In this document: piece by piece, positions 34,229 through 43,239 of the stretch
Layout: each line of letters opens with the position of its first letter
How positions within the stretch are numbered: the stretch's first letter is position 1
Assembly: GCF_029222925.1 (NCBI RefSeq)
Contig: NZ_JARHUI010000001.1
Span: 744,986-808,985 of the forward strand
Source of the DNA: Algoriphagus sp. CAU 1675
Lineage (GTDB): Bacteria > Bacteroidota > Bacteroidia > Cytophagales > Cyclobacteriaceae
Direction: 5' to 3'
Length of the DNA: 64,000 nucleotides
Program-made: the position numbers and the translations under genes
Notes under the pieces: model-generated
Databases searched by the model: none
What the model was told of the DNA's origin: nothing
What the model saw: only the letters and a program-made list of their open reading frames with translations

Positions 34229-34276
34229 TTCCGCTAAGGAATTCTGTCCCTGACAATCGGCTTTAATAGCTTTAGA

Positions 34277-34323
34277 CCCTTGGGAGATCGGAGTACTACC
34301 GATTGTCCCAAGGGCTTTTTTTT
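34277..34323 (+). terminator. Intrinsic terminator after clpB
   Basis: Stem CCCTTGGGA / TCCCAAGGG (34277-34285, 34306-34314), extended by GATCGG / CCGATT inside, with a T run after it. It lies 49 bases after the clpB stop. Confidence 0.88.
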
Positions 34324-34411
34324 GTTCAGATGCTTTACCAAATTGGTAGAATTCATTTAGCTTTTTCAGCCAAGCTTAGCTAAATTCCAATTCAACCATC
34401 AACCCTTAATT

Positions 34412-37400
34412 ATGAAACGTTTTTATCCATTGCTCTGGGCACTTTTCCTCTTTGGGATAGTTTTTACCCCGGCTCATGCGCAAAAAAACAAAAAAGCTTC
34501 AGCAGTCAGTCCAGAGCCTGTTTATGATCCCTCGCTTTACAATGCCATGGAATTCCGATTGGTGGGGCCTTTCAGAGGAGGAAGGGCCACAGCAGTGGCT
34601 GGTGTGGTACAAGAGCCACTCACGTTTTATATGGGGGCTACCGGCGGGGTTTGGAAGACGACTGATGCAGGCGAAAGCTGGTTCAATGTATCGGATGGGT
34701 TTTTCGGTACCGCTTCAGTAGGTGCTATAGCAGTATCCGAGTCTGACCCCAATGTGGTGTATGTTGGGATGGGGGAAGCTCCCGTAAGAGGAGTGATGAC
34801 TTCCCATGGAGACGGGGTGTATAAATCCACGGATGCAGGGAAAACCTGGAAGAAAATAGGATTCTCTGAAATCCGACAAATTTCAAAAATAGTAGTGCAT
34901 CCAACGAATCCCGATATTCTATTGGTTGGGGGACAGGGAAGCCCTTATGGAGCTACAGATGCCCGCGGAATTTATCGCTCTGAGGATGGTGGAGCCACTT
35001 GGGACAAAGTCCATTATGTGGATGAAAACTCTGGTGTTTCTGATCTGAGTATGGATATGAAAAATCCACGGATGATTTACGCGGCCTACTGGGATCATCG
35101 CAGATTTCCTTGGAAGGTACAGAGTGGAGGTCCCGGTTCAGGGATCTACAAGTCTTCGGATATGGGTAAAACTTGGGAAAAGCTTTTCGAAGGTCTTCCA
35201 AAAGGAATAATGGGAAAGATTGGTATTTCAGTTTCCAGAGCTAATTCCAATACAGTTTGGGCTATAATTGAAGCTGAAGACGGAGGCCTTTATCGTTCAG
35301 ATGATGCTGGGAAAAGCTGGAAATTGATTAACGGAGACCGCTTGCTTCGTGCACGATCTTGGTATTACATGCATATTTTGGCACATCCTACAGAGCCGGA
35401 AACAGTGTACATTATGAATGCTCCTTTGGTGGAATCTAAAGATGGAGGAAAAACATTCGTCAATCTTCGCACAAGACATGGAGACAACCATCAGCTTTGG
35501 ATCAATCCAACACATCCTCAATACATGGTGAATGCCAACGATGGGGGAGGAAATGTTTCCATTGATGGTGGAAAAACCTGGTCCCGTCAAGACAATCAGC
35601 CAACAGCACAGTTTTACCGGGTGAATGTGGATAAGCAGTTTCCTTATCGAATTTATGGAGGACAGCAGGATAATTCCACTGTTTCCATCGCATCCCGTGC
35701 CAATGGAGCGGGGATTGGCTGGGATGAGTTTTATCCAGTTGGTGGAGGTGAATCAGCCTATTCCGCATTTGATCCAGAAAACCCCATTTATATTTACTCG
35801 GGTTCTTATCAGGGAATCATCACGGAGTGGAACAGCCATACTAAGCTGGAAAAAGATGTGATGGCTTATCCTTATCTGGGTTTGGCCTCCAATCCCCGTG
35901 AGGTCAAATACCGATTCAATTGGAATGCTCCTATCATTGCTTCCAAGCATGATCCAAGTGTGATTTACCATGCGGGAAATGTGATCCTTAAAACCAGAAA
36001 TCGTGGCTTGAGCTGGGAGGAGATTTCTCCTGACCTGACTAAAAATGACACGACTCATATAATCCCTGGCGGTGGTCCGATCACCAATGAAGGTGCAGGG
36101 GGAGAAGTGTACCATACCATCATGTATCTGGCAGAATCTCCACATACTCCAGATGTATTATACGCTGGAGCAGATGATGGCATGCTCCATGTCACAAGAG
36201 ATGGAGGGAAAAGCTGGACAGATATCACGATCCCAAATACTCCGGATGGCATGGTCAATCAGATTGAGGTTTCCCCTCATGACCCTGCCACAGTCTATGT
36301 AGCATTCAATGGATATAAATTCAATGATTTTACCCCTCACGTTTTCAAGTCTACCAATTATGGAAATACTTGGACTAGGTTGGTAGACGGAATAGGGAAA
36401 GAAGCCCATGTCAGGGTCGTGCGGGAAGACCCAAATCAAAAGGATCTATTATATGCAGGCACCGAAACAGGATTGTATGTATCCTTTAATGGCGGTCAGT
36501 CTTGGGAAAAATTCCAGTTGAACCTTCCTGTTGTCCCCATCAACGATCTGATGATCCAAGACAATGACATGATCATTGCCACCTCAGGAAGATCTTTTTG
36601 GGTCATGGACGATTTGAATCCCTTGTACGAATTGAAAGAGGCTGCAAATAAAGATTTTTACGTTTATCAGCCTGAGGACGCTATTCGTGATTTAGCTGCA
36701 AGAGGAAATAATAATCAAATAGGCCAGAATCCTTATCCCGGTTTTTCGGTGATGTATTATTTGAAAGACAATGTAGCTTCAGTAGTGCTTGAAGCGGAAT
36801 TCAGGGATTTGGATGGGAATGTACTGAGGAAGTTTACTACAGATTCCAAAGCCAAGACTGGCAAAATCAAGAAAAAATCAGGCATGAATCGCTTGAATTG
36901 GGATTTGACATTGGATGCATTTGAGAGCGTGGAGGGAGTGTTCTCCGGTATTGGTTCCTCAGCTCAAAGAATAATCCCCGGAAAATACCAAGTAGCGCTG
37001 AAGTACGGTGATCAGGAGATCATCAAGGATTTGGTGGTAAAGGCTGATCCAAGATGGACAGCTACTGCTGCGGATTACAAACTCCAAGATGAAACTTTAT
37101 CGTCCTTGCGTGAGGCTATTGTTGATACCCGTGAAATGGCTGAAAATCTCCGAAGCCTTCGAGGCCAAATCAAGGATCTTCAAGATCGGGTAGAAAAGGA
37201 GAAATATGCGGATTGGCATAAACAGGCGGAAGCTGTTGTCAAACAGATTGATGCTGCCGAAGCTGAGTTGATCCAAACTAAGCAGAAAACCTTTCAGGAC
37301 GTGATCAACTTCCAGAATAAGTTGGATGCTGATCTTTTGCATATCTACGGAACCATAAATGAAGGAGAGCCTCCTGTTACCGAAGGACAAAAGCAGCGTG

Positions 37401-37528
37401 CCATGGATCTTCTCGAAAAATATCAGGATGTCAAAGCTCAGGTTAAAGGAGCTATAGATGGTGTGAAAGCCCTCGAAAAATCCATCATAGACCAAAAAAT
37501 CCCGTTTTTGAATCCAAAGAACAAGTAA
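34412..37528 (+). CDS. Large secreted BNR/Asp-box repeat beta-propeller protein (VPS10/sortilin-like)
   Basis: A 1038-residue exported protein. The signal peptide ends 'TPAHAQ' (cut after A23). At least ten Asp-box motifs of the form S-x-D-x-G-x-T-W are spread over about 75-700, for example 'TTDAGESW', 'STDAGKTW', 'SEDGGATW', 'SSDMGKTW', 'SIDGGKTW', 'TRDGGKSW' and 'SFNGGQSW'. They build two beta-propellers, as in sortilin-type and 'glycosyl hydrolase BNR repeat' proteins. The last ~160 residues are helical and charged (E/K/Q-rich) after an Ig-like segment. No T9SS end domain is seen. The function is unknown; such proteins are common in Bacteroidota. It is an isolated gene between two terminators. 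Confidence 0.85.
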   Translation: MKRFYPLLWALFLFGIVFTPAHAQKNKKASAVSPEPVYDPSLYNAMEFRLVGPFRGGRATAVAGVVQEPLTFYMGATGGVWKTTDAGESWFNVSDGFFGTASVGAIAVSESDPNVVYVGMGEAPVRGVMTSHGDGVYKSTDAGKTWKKIGFSEIRQISKIVVHPTNPDILLVGGQGSPYGATDARGIYRSEDGGATWDKVHYVDENSGVSDLSMDMKNPRMIYAAYWDHRRFPWKVQSGGPGSGIYKSSDMGKTWEKLFEGLPKGIMGKIGISVSRANSNTVWAIIEAEDGGLYRSDDAGKSWKLINGDRLLRARSWYYMHILAHPTEPETVYIMNAPLVESKDGGKTFVNLRTRHGDNHQLWINPTHPQYMVNANDGGGNVSIDGGKTWSRQDNQPTAQFYRVNVDKQFPYRIYGGQQDNSTVSIASRANGAGIGWDEFYPVGGGESAYSAFDPENPIYIYSGSYQGIITEWNSHTKLEKDVMAYPYLGLASNPREVKYRFNWNAPIIASKHDPSVIYHAGNVILKTRNRGLSWEEISPDLTKNDTTHIIPGGGPITNEGAGGEVYHTIMYLAESPHTPDVLYAGADDGMLHVTRDGGKSWTDITIPNTPDGMVNQIEVSPHDPATVYVAFNGYKFNDFTPHVFKSTNYGNTWTRLVDGIGKEAHVRVVREDPNQKDLLYAGTETGLYVSFNGGQSWEKFQLNLPVVPINDLMIQDNDMIIATSGRSFWVMDDLNPLYELKEAANKDFYVYQPEDAIRDLAARGNNNQIGQNPYPGFSVMYYLKDNVASVVLEAEFRDLDGNVLRKFTTDSKAKTGKIKKKSGMNRLNWDLTLDAFESVEGVFSGIGSSAQRIIPGKYQVALKYGDQEIIKDLVVKADPRWTATAADYKLQDETLSSLREAIVDTREMAENLRSLRGQIKDLQDRVEKEKYADWHKQAEAVVKQIDAAEAELIQTKQKTFQDVINFQNKLDADLLHIYGTINEGEPPVTEGQKQRAMDLLEKYQDVKAQVKGAIDGVKALEKSIIDQKIPFLNPKNK

Positions 37529-37538
37529 GGATCAATCC

Positions 37539-37568
37539 AGCCCCGTCCCAAAAGGATGGGGCTTTTTT
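37539..37568 (+). terminator. Intrinsic terminator of the BNR protein gene
   Basis: Stem AGCCCCGTCC / GGATGGGGCT (37539-37548, 37554-37563, one wobble), loop CAAAA, followed by six T. Confidence 0.85.
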
Positions 37569-37606
37569 GCCTAAAATAATGAAATAGGGGGATCAGGTGT
37601 AAAGCC

Positions 37607-37642
37607 AAAAAAAGAGGCTGTCTTTTAAAGGCAGCCTCTTTT
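37607..37642 (-). terminator. Intrinsic terminator of the DUF5916 gene
   Basis: Stem AAAAGAGGCTG / CAGCCTCTTTT (37610-37620, 37632-37642). On the minus strand the T-rich side follows the stem. It lies 11 bases beyond the stop at 37654 and faces the plus-strand terminator at 37539. Confidence 0.8.
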
Positions 37643-37653
37643 CGTTGATCATT

Positions 37654-39831
37654 TTAAAGATTCCACCAATAGGTGAATTTGAGAACCACTGATCTGTTTT
37701 TCGTGTAGAAGGGAGCGGGAAGGTAATTGTCTGTGTAAACGATGAACAAATCCGATGCTGGCTTGAATCTCCACTGGAACCGGGTGTTTAGATTGATGTT
37801 TTCAATCTGCTCATTGTACTGAACAAAGGCAGTGAAAAATAAAGTATTGGTCATGGTGACATCCACTCTCGGGCCAACCAACCAGAAGTTGGTATTCCCC
37901 CAAGGTTCTGGCAGGTTGATTTGGTTGAAATTGGTGTTGAGTGCAATACTGACATAGGGCTGGATTCTATATCCTAAATCCGTGGTAAAATTGTATCTGC
38001 TTCCATTGGCGAAATATCCACCCATTCGGGTAGAAAACCCATAAGTGAATACGCTTTGTGGTTTTGAGGTGTACTCGGTTCCCCATGCTTTCCATTTATG
38101 CTCGGTTCCCGGTTCAAGGGTCAACTTACTAAAGTTGGTGGGGTCAAATGGTCTCTGGAGTTTAATGAAATCATTGGCTACCCAAAGCATAAATGTACTT
38201 TGGCTTCTCCACTTTACATTATAAGCGATGAAGTTTGTATTGTCGGTCTTTTCACCCTTTTTGTTGAAAAAGAAAGTATTGCCAATATCAGGTCCATGAC
38301 TCAGGATTTTCTCACTGACCGGAAACCAACGATAACCAACGGTTGGATTGATTTTAGTGTATCCTCTTCTAGGAACATAGCCCACCTCAGCGGTATAATC
38401 TTCGGAAACCAATTCATGTTGCCAGTTCCAGGTCAGATTTCCAGAGGCGTATTTTAGATTGGCAGCATGAACGAAACCGTTTCCTAAATTATCAGGACCA
38501 AAACTTTGCAGGATCATTGCTTTTCCTGTCCATAAATTATTTGAAGAGGCGAGGTTGTATTCAAGACCTGCATTTCTGTTAAACTGGGAATAAACCTGGC
38601 TATCCGAGTTGGGATCAGGGTTATAGTTGAGGGATTGCTTGTTAATGAAGATCCCTGTGATATTACTTCTTGCACCAACTTGTCGTTGCAGGGCCATGAC
38701 AGTGAAGTTCTGGGAAGGAAGGTTTTCTTCACTGACTTCCCCGGTTTGCATGTTCATAGCGCCGATTCTCCAGTCTTTATTGATCTTGCCACTCAACCTG
38801 GCACCAAACTGAATGGGTGCATTGAGCCCTATCCTTCTCGAGAAGAAAGGGCGTATAGTAGCGTAGCCGAAATTGGCGAATAGGTCTCCGTTTTCCAGAA
38901 AAAACTGCCGTCTTTCCGGGAAGAATAATTCGAATCTGTCCAAGTTGGTCACCTGGCGGTCTACCTCAACTTGAGAAAAGTCTGGGTTGACCGTTAAGTC
39001 CAAATTCAGGGAAGAGGTCAGGCCGATTTTGGCATCCATACCGATTTCCCTCCGGTATACATTTTTCCCCTTTGAGTCATAGTCTTTGGCCAAGCCGGTA
39101 AGGGCGTAGGGGATTACAGATACATTGGCTCCAGTTTGTGGAGGAGGATTGTCCCAAACCAGGATTCCTGTATAGGCAAGTGACGCAGAAGGGAATTGTC
39201 GTGGAACGGGTGCCCATCCTGATTTTTCAGTGGTTTTAAGATCAAGTCTTGAAAAGTTGATCCCCCATTCTGTGATTCCTTTTTTGTATCGAATGGATTT
39301 GAATGGGATGGCAGCCTCAAAAACCCACTTGTCTTCATAGTTTTTGACTTTGGAGGTCCATTTGTTGTCCCAGCTCAGGTCCACACTTCCTCCGTTGTAC
39401 ATGATTCCATCCCATTGGGCTCCGGCAGCATTTGCCCCAAATGAAAAACCATTGGTTTGGTCATCAAAAGGATCCATAAACAAGAGAAAGTTGTCATTTT
39501 TTCCAAAGGAAAAATCTCTTCTGAGGGACTCCACCATATAAGGCCCTTCTACTGCATGGTGGTTGACAACAATGAGGTAGAGGTTTTGATCATCATAGGT
39601 CATTCTTACGTCCGTTTTTACCTGGGCAAAAGAAGTGTCCATTGGAGTGATCATAAAAAAGTCAGTGGCAACTTCTGCCTCTTCCCAGGCTTTTTCATTG
39701 AGGATTCCGTCAATGATCACCTCGGAGCTCGCCTTTTGAATATGAAGGCGGTAAGAATCGTTGATTTTTTGAGGGAAGGCTGCAAAGCCCAGCCCTATGC
39801 TGAATAAAATGGTAAGTAAGGAGGTACGCAT
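37654..39831 (-). CDS. DUF5916 protein with N-terminal CBM9-like domain, outer membrane
   Basis: A 725-residue exported protein. A signal peptide (LLTILFSIGLGFAAF) precedes a carbohydrate-binding family 9-like fold: 'SSEVIIDGILNEKAWEEAEV', 'DDQNLYLIVVNHHAVEG', 'NDNFLLFMDPFDDQTNGFSF', 'WEAAIPFKSIRYKKG' (approximate). The long C-terminal part is beta-barrel-like, rich in alternating aromatics, and ends 'RSVVLKFTYWWNL'. This is the DUF5916 architecture, of unknown function. I use ATG 39831 because an earlier in-frame ATG (39882) only adds a non-signal extension. It lies 70 bases after a TonB-linked barrel gene on the same strand, with a weak promoter between them. Confidence 0.85.
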   Translation of the reverse strand: MRTSLLTILFSIGLGFAAFPQKINDSYRLHIQKASSEVIIDGILNEKAWEEAEVATDFFMITPMDTSFAQVKTDVRMTYDDQNLYLIVVNHHAVEGPYMVESLRRDFSFGKNDNFLLFMDPFDDQTNGFSFGANAAGAQWDGIMYNGGSVDLSWDNKWTSKVKNYEDKWVFEAAIPFKSIRYKKGITEWGINFSRLDLKTTEKSGWAPVPRQFPSASLAYTGILVWDNPPPQTGANVSVIPYALTGLAKDYDSKGKNVYRREIGMDAKIGLTSSLNLDLTVNPDFSQVEVDRQVTNLDRFELFFPERRQFFLENGDLFANFGYATIRPFFSRRIGLNAPIQFGARLSGKINKDWRIGAMNMQTGEVSEENLPSQNFTVMALQRQVGARSNITGIFINKQSLNYNPDPNSDSQVYSQFNRNAGLEYNLASSNNLWTGKAMILQSFGPDNLGNGFVHAANLKYASGNLTWNWQHELVSEDYTAEVGYVPRRGYTKINPTVGYRWFPVSEKILSHGPDIGNTFFFNKKGEKTDNTNFIAYNVKWRSQSTFMLWVANDFIKLQRPFDPTNFSKLTLEPGTEHKWKAWGTEYTSKPQSVFTYGFSTRMGGYFANGSRYNFTTDLGYRIQPYVSIALNTNFNQINLPEPWGNTNFWLVGPRVDVTMTNTLFFTAFVQYNEQIENINLNTRFQWRFKPASDLFIVYTDNYLPAPFYTKNRSVVLKFTYWWNL

Positions 39832-39901
39832 GATTGGGTGAATGACTTTGAGATTAGCCCTTCCAAGAGGTCCTGATTTCAAAGTATGATTAGCTATTGA
39901 G

Positions 39902-42295
39902 TTACTGTTTGATTCTGTAGGAGAATGTCAGGTTGATTTGTCTTCGGACAAATTGAGAACTTCCTTCCGTAAAGAAGTTTTCTCCTTCAATGATGTATCG
40001 GTTTTTTCTTGAATTGAGAATGTCATTTGCGGTTAGGGTCAGTCTGCCTCTTTCCTCTAAGATTTGCTTGCTTGCCGATAGGTCCATGAAGAAAATACCT
40101 TTCCGGATGCCTTGGGCTGTTTTTTGGCGGGCATCGAAATTTCCCCTCAATTGAAGGTCCCAACCATTGTCAAGTGTGAATCGGGAGGTTTGTCTCATCA
40201 ACCAGGAAGTAGTTTTTGCCTGGAACTCTGCTTCGATATTGCTTCCGTCAATATTGGCGTGGAAGAAATTTAGGTTCAGATCCAGTTTCCACCAGGGTTT
40301 TGGTCGATAATCCGCACTGAATTCCAAGCCATAAGACTGCTCTCCGGTTAGATTGAAAGGAAGGGTTTCCGAAAATCCATCCTCATTTACAATTCTGATC
40401 CGTTCGATTTTATCGGTTGTATTTCGGTAATAGGCGGTAGAAAAGAGTGTTCCCTTTTCGAAATACTTGATGTGGCCAAGCTCAAAAGCATCGGTGAATT
40501 CCGGATTCAGGTCAGGATTCCCACTGAAGAAATTCCGCTGGTCCGAGAAGGTCACATAAGGGCTTAGGTCGTTGTATACCGGTCTCCGTACCCTTCTGCT
40601 GTAACTAAGCTGAAAAGCGTTTTCTTGGGTGATATTGTAAGTCACGTGGGCGCTTGGGAATAGATTGGTGTATTTTCTGGGATTCCGTTCATTGGTTTCA
40701 GCCAGAATGGTTTCCACATCAGTGTGCTCAGCTCTTAACCCTCCTTGGTAACTCCAGTTTCCGGTTTTATTACCCAAAATCCCGTAAGCGGCCAGAATAT
40801 TTTCATTGTACAGGAAAATATTGTCCAGTCCTGGCAGTGGTAGGAAATTTCCGCTTTCATCCTTTTCCTTAACAATAAAATCGTTCTTCATTTCTCGGAA
40901 ACTGGTACGGAGACCGGTTTCAAATTTCCCTTCTTTAGAAATGGGTTTTACATAATCCAACTGCAGAAGGTATTGGTTTTCGTATTCGTCATTGAGAGAG
41001 GTCTGAACTAGATCCTCGCTGGGGATTTCCTGACCGGATGGTGTAAAGGAATATTCAGTAAATAGCTGATCTGAATTTTCCCAATAATTCAAATAGGTGA
41101 AGGCAGCTGTCAGCTCGTGGCCTTTCTGCTCAAAATTCCGCTTGTAACTCACAACCACCTCAGAGTTGGGTTCCTGTTCGGTCTCATCCTGCTTTCTCAA
41201 ACTATACCCCAAATAATTGTCTAAGGTATTGAGATAATCTTCATAGCGGATATTCGTAATCCGGTGGGCATCACTTCTTCTCCAGAGATAGGAAAGCGTC
41301 AAAATGCTTTGCTCATTGAAATAATAATCCAATCCCCCCCGAATGTTGTTATTGTAGCCTCTTACTTTTCCGGAGTTGTTTTGGCTTAGAATGTAGGTAT
41401 TCCCATTCTCATAAACTTCCTGATAAAGTTCGCTGATATAAGGTTGATGTCTTCTGGCAAATCCGTAATTGATAAACCAATTGATGCGCTTGTGGCGATA
41501 GTTGAGATTAGTGGAAAAACCAAGATTCAGGGGAGTTCCCCCAATTACCTCAAAAGATCCGTTGAATCCCTGTTTGTTGTCTTTCTTAAGGATAATGTTG
41601 ATTACTCCAGCGATACCTTCGGCCTCATACCGGGCAGAGGGATTGGTGATCACTTCCACTCTTTCCACCATGTTGGCCTGAAGCTGTCTTAGTCCTGAAC
41701 TGCCTTTGAAACTAACCAGTCCAGAAGGTTTTCCATCAATGAGAATACGGACATTGGATGAGCCCCTCAATCTAACATTGCCTTCTGGGTCTACCGCCAC
41801 GGAAGGAAGATTCATCAAAATATCGGAAGCGGTCCCCCCGGCGTTTGCAAGATCTTTTCCTACATTGAAAATTCGCTTGTCAAGAGCAAGTTCCATCAGG
41901 GTTTTTTCTCCCTGAACCGTCACCTCTTCCAGGTCAGAAGCAGTTGCAGAAAGGGAAATATCGCCCAAGTCAAAATTTGGGTTCTCTCGATTGATGGTAA
42001 AAAAATCGCTCTTAAATGCTTCAAATCCCATGAATTCGACTAGTGCATAATATCTTCCAAAAGGGAGATCAACAGTGAACTTTCCATTGTCTTCTGAAAT
42101 CCCTCCTCCGACTAAGTTGTCACCTTCTCCATAAACTGCGATGGATGCAAAGGGCAGGGCTTCCTTACTGCCGGCATCAATGACCTTCCCTCTTAATTTC
42201 CCGGGTTGGTTTTGTGCCAGGGACGGGAAAACAAAAGCAAAGACGGATACCTGCAGAAAGCAGATACAGAGATAAGTGGAGATTCTGGGTTTCAT
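39902..42295 (-). CDS. TonB-dependent-receptor-like outer-membrane protein (OMP_b-brl_3 type)
   Basis: A 797-residue outer-membrane protein. The signal peptide ends 'PSLAQ'. A carboxypeptidase-regulatory-like domain follows ('LRGKVIDAGSKEALPFASIA'), with the TonB-like stretch 'LEEVTVQGEKTLMELALDKR' near 128-147. The plug-like domain has 'MNLPSVAVDPEGNVRLRGSS', 'VRILIDGKPSGL' and 'RVEVITNPSARYEAEG'. The rest is a large barrel with frequent Y/F/W and ends 'INLTFSYRIKQ'. The combination matches the family of outer-membrane beta-barrel proteins with a receptor fold. The substrate is unknown. An exact -7 element lies 56 bases upstream on the minus strand. Confidence 0.9.
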   Translation of the reverse strand: MKPRISTYLCICFLQVSVFAFVFPSLAQNQPGKLRGKVIDAGSKEALPFASIAVYGEGDNLVGGGISEDNGKFTVDLPFGRYYALVEFMGFEAFKSDFFTINRENPNFDLGDISLSATASDLEEVTVQGEKTLMELALDKRIFNVGKDLANAGGTASDILMNLPSVAVDPEGNVRLRGSSNVRILIDGKPSGLVSFKGSSGLRQLQANMVERVEVITNPSARYEAEGIAGVINIILKKDNKQGFNGSFEVIGGTPLNLGFSTNLNYRHKRINWFINYGFARRHQPYISELYQEVYENGNTYILSQNNSGKVRGYNNNIRGGLDYYFNEQSILTLSYLWRRSDAHRITNIRYEDYLNTLDNYLGYSLRKQDETEQEPNSEVVVSYKRNFEQKGHELTAAFTYLNYWENSDQLFTEYSFTPSGQEIPSEDLVQTSLNDEYENQYLLQLDYVKPISKEGKFETGLRTSFREMKNDFIVKEKDESGNFLPLPGLDNIFLYNENILAAYGILGNKTGNWSYQGGLRAEHTDVETILAETNERNPRKYTNLFPSAHVTYNITQENAFQLSYSRRVRRPVYNDLSPYVTFSDQRNFFSGNPDLNPEFTDAFELGHIKYFEKGTLFSTAYYRNTTDKIERIRIVNEDGFSETLPFNLTGEQSYGLEFSADYRPKPWWKLDLNLNFFHANIDGSNIEAEFQAKTTSWLMRQTSRFTLDNGWDLQLRGNFDARQKTAQGIRKGIFFMDLSASKQILEERGRLTLTANDILNSRKNRYIIEGENFFTEGSSQFVRRQINLTFSYRIKQ

Positions 42296-42350
42296 AGGTT
42301 TGATAGTAAGAGGAAAACTCCAAGGAGATAATCGAGGAATTCCAGAAAAA

Positions 42351-42358
42351 CAAAAATA
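42351..42358 (-). promoter_or_regulatory. Candidate -7 element for the TonB-linked barrel gene
   Basis: On the minus strand TATTTTTG matches TAnnTTTG exactly, 56 bases before the start codon at 42295. No TTTG is visible at 17-21 bases upstream. Confidence 0.35.
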
Positions 42359-42553
42359 TCAATTATGTTTCTCTTAATTAAGTAATTTTTTTACAAATGG
42401 TGTCAATTCTTTTCGAAATCAGCTAGTTAGGGAGAAAGATAGTCGAGATTTCATTCAGTAGAGTTGAAATTACGTTAGCGGAAAGATTAATCATCAATTC
42501 CAGTTACTGAAATTCCAAAGAAGGGAAGTAAATTATAAATCTTTTAAAACCAG

Positions 42554-43138
42554 ATGTATATGAAACTGCCAATTACTCTTGTTCTATTGATGTTCACTTT
42601 AGGATTAGTGAAAGCACAAAATGGGCTCCCTCCGTATTTGGAGGGGAAAGTGAGCTACCCTGTTTTTGATTTTGCTCCCTTTGCCGGAGTGATAGAAGTG
42701 GAGGATCCTGAGTTGACTTACAATCCTGAATTGGATTACAAGGTGATTTTGGATATCTATGGGAGAGTGAGGGACTCCTCTATGGTTTTTCCAAGCTTTG
42801 TGGATTTAGCCAGGACTTACAACCTACATGTTGCAAATGGGGTGCCTAAGGAAAAATTACACATGGTGGCAGTAGTCCATGGGGGAAGTGTGATAGCCAT
42901 TTTGAATGATGAGGAGTATGAAAGAAAATATGGGATTCCCAACCCGAACAAGGAAGCTATAAGACAAATGGCTGAAGCGGGGATAAGGTTCTATGTGTGT
43001 GGGCAGAATATGGGAATGTTCCAATTTCGAAAGGATCAGATTCTCCCTCAGGTAAAGGTCGCTATTTCTGCCAAAACCACTTTTGTTACCTTTGGCCAAC
43101 TAGGCTATACCTATTTGGATATTGGAATGGATAACTGA
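42554..43138 (+). CDS. Exported DsrE-family protein
   Basis: A 194-residue periplasmic protein of the DsrE/F-like fold. The signal peptide ends 'VKAQ' (about residue 21; ATG 42560 is an equally good start). The core has 'KVILDIYGRVRDSSMVFPSF', 'HMVAVVHGGSVIAILND', 'IRFYVCGQNMGMF' and 'LPQVKVAISAKTTFVTFGQL'. C149 in the 'FYVCGQN' motif is where sulfur-relay DsrE proteins have a Cys. Export is unusual for the sulfur relay, and periplasmic members of the family have no proven function. It is a single gene, divergent from the barrel gene, with a terminator shared with the S9 peptidase. Confidence 0.85.
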   Translation: MYMKLPITLVLLMFTLGLVKAQNGLPPYLEGKVSYPVFDFAPFAGVIEVEDPELTYNPELDYKVILDIYGRVRDSSMVFPSFVDLARTYNLHVANGVPKEKLHMVAVVHGGSVIAILNDEEYERKYGIPNPNKEAIRQMAEAGIRFYVCGQNMGMFQFRKDQILPQVKVAISAKTTFVTFGQLGYTYLDIGMDN

Positions 43139-43183
43139 GTTATTTAGAGATTCAATTTTGAGTACTTCAGTAGGAAGAAAAAA

Positions 43184-43211
43184 AAATCCCCTGATGCGAA
43201 TCAGGGGATTT
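43184..43211. terminator. Bidirectional terminator between the DsrE-like and S9 peptidase genes
   Basis: Perfect 12-bp stem AAATCCCCTGAT / ATCAGGGGATTT (43184-43195, 43200-43211), loop GCGA, with A-run on the left and T-run on the right. The two genes converge on it. Confidence 0.9.
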
Positions 43212-43239
43212 TTGGTTTAATAGCTATTGATAGGGATTT

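Noticed and set aside
34321..34411. TAGCTTTT as a promoter of the BNR protein
   Set aside because: The -33 spacing (TTG 12 bases upstream) is too short and the element is 46 bases from the ATG; I do not assign it.
39457..39807. A 116-codon plus-strand frame within the DUF5916 gene
   Set aside because: Fully contained in the antisense of a solid gene; no domain.
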